A stretch of DNA of 5,669 nt, from positions 1 through 5,669 of the forward strand of contig PLYW01000001.1 in NCBI GenBank assembly GCA_003151875.1. The letters run 5' to 3'. The DNA comes from Acidobacteriaceae bacterium (GTDB lineage Bacteria > Acidobacteriota > Terriglobia > Terriglobales > Acidobacteriaceae). Shown here piece after piece: positions 5,535 to 5,669 of this stretch. The number at the start of each line of letters is the position of its first letter. Position 1 is the stretch's first letter. The notes under the pieces are model-generated. The model searched no databases, had not been told where the DNA came from, and saw nothing but the letters and a program-made list of their open reading frames with translations. A program made the position numbers and the translations under genes.

Positions 5535-5669
5535 GCCGCTTCCCGCTCATAGTACTTCAGCAGACCACCCAGTCGTTCCTTGCAACGCACCAATCCGTAC
5601 TTCCCGCTGGCCCCTCGATTAGGCAAGGGGAACAGCAGCCGGTTCTGCTTGCCCAGGAGATTGCGCTCC
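5531..5669 (-). CDS. C-terminal end of an unrecognised gene, possibly a transposase/integrase, cut by the window edge
   Basis: The frame is open from the right edge to a TGA at 5531-5533 and shows 45 residues. It begins ERNLLGKQNRLLFPLPN and ends with YGLVRCKERLGGLLKYYERE followed by AA. The ending, a basic R-LGG-L--YY-REAA pattern, is one I associate from memory with C-termini of transposase- or integrase-like proteins in Acidobacteriota and relatives. This is a weak recollection and no catalytic region is visible. Its stop overlaps the start of the 57-residue frame, so the two are probably translated in sequence. The rest of the gene lies beyond the window and would settle its identity. Confidence 0.6.
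   Translation of the reverse strand, partial: ERNLLGKQNRLLFPLPNRGASGKYGLVRCKERLGGLLKYYEREAA

Noticed and set aside
5278..5622. Plus-strand 114-codon frame at the right edge
   Set aside because: It is antisense to three consecutive, tightly coupled minus-strand frames and its peptide is Ser/Pro/Arg-rich with no domain.
1..5669. CRISPR array, tRNA, rRNA or intact insertion sequence
   Set aside because: No regularly spaced repeats, no cloverleaf-like segments with the usual conserved arms, no ribosomal signature and no transposase catalytic region were seen on either strand.

Overview
This window most resembles an accessory stretch of a moderately GC-rich bacterial chromosome. I suspect an Acidobacteriota-like host. 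That guess rests on the small lysine/arginine-rich AT-hook protein with tandem MS..R..K..W repeats and on the style of the transposase-like tails at the right edge, both recalled from that phylum and neither checked by a search. Every gene I can support lies on the minus strand, so gene order runs right to left.

The right edge (about 5139-5669) is a compact array of short reading frames. First comes the C-terminal end of a gene that enters from outside the window. It overlaps by ATGA a 57-residue frame whose second half looks like the C-terminal tail of an IS1-like transposase. Nine bases later comes a 70-residue protein with a CxxxC...CxxC zinc-knuckle-like pattern. A degenerate direct repeat (about 40 bp well conserved, weaker out to about 75 bp) lies both inside the 57-residue frame and just after the 70-residue gene. 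This suggests old mobile-element traffic or a duplication.

The middle (4593-4952) encodes a 119-residue basic DNA-binding protein with an AT-hook core and two basic repeats. A weak terminator-like structure follows it. The 273-base leader between it and the next gene holds a 14-bp dyad, a possible -10 element and two crossing inverted repeats.

Most of the window (261-4319) is one intact gene of about 1352 codons. It encodes an N-terminal DUF4011-type region, a split superfamily 1 helicase with all main motifs, a Vsr/DUF559/MTES_1575-type PD-(D/E)xK nuclease and a C-terminal helical domain of the kind found near DUF3320. This architecture belongs to a family tied to antiphage defence (similar, from memory, to the single-gene Hhe type). 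It is the most likely defence system here. At the left edge a strong Shine-Dalgarno-like sequence precedes a frame that runs off the window.

The working picture is a defence-island-like setting: a stand-alone helicase-nuclease beside a small DNA-binding protein and transposase debris. Whether the small DNA-binding protein silences or controls the helicase gene is inference only. No rRNA, tRNA, CRISPR array or intact insertion sequence was seen.
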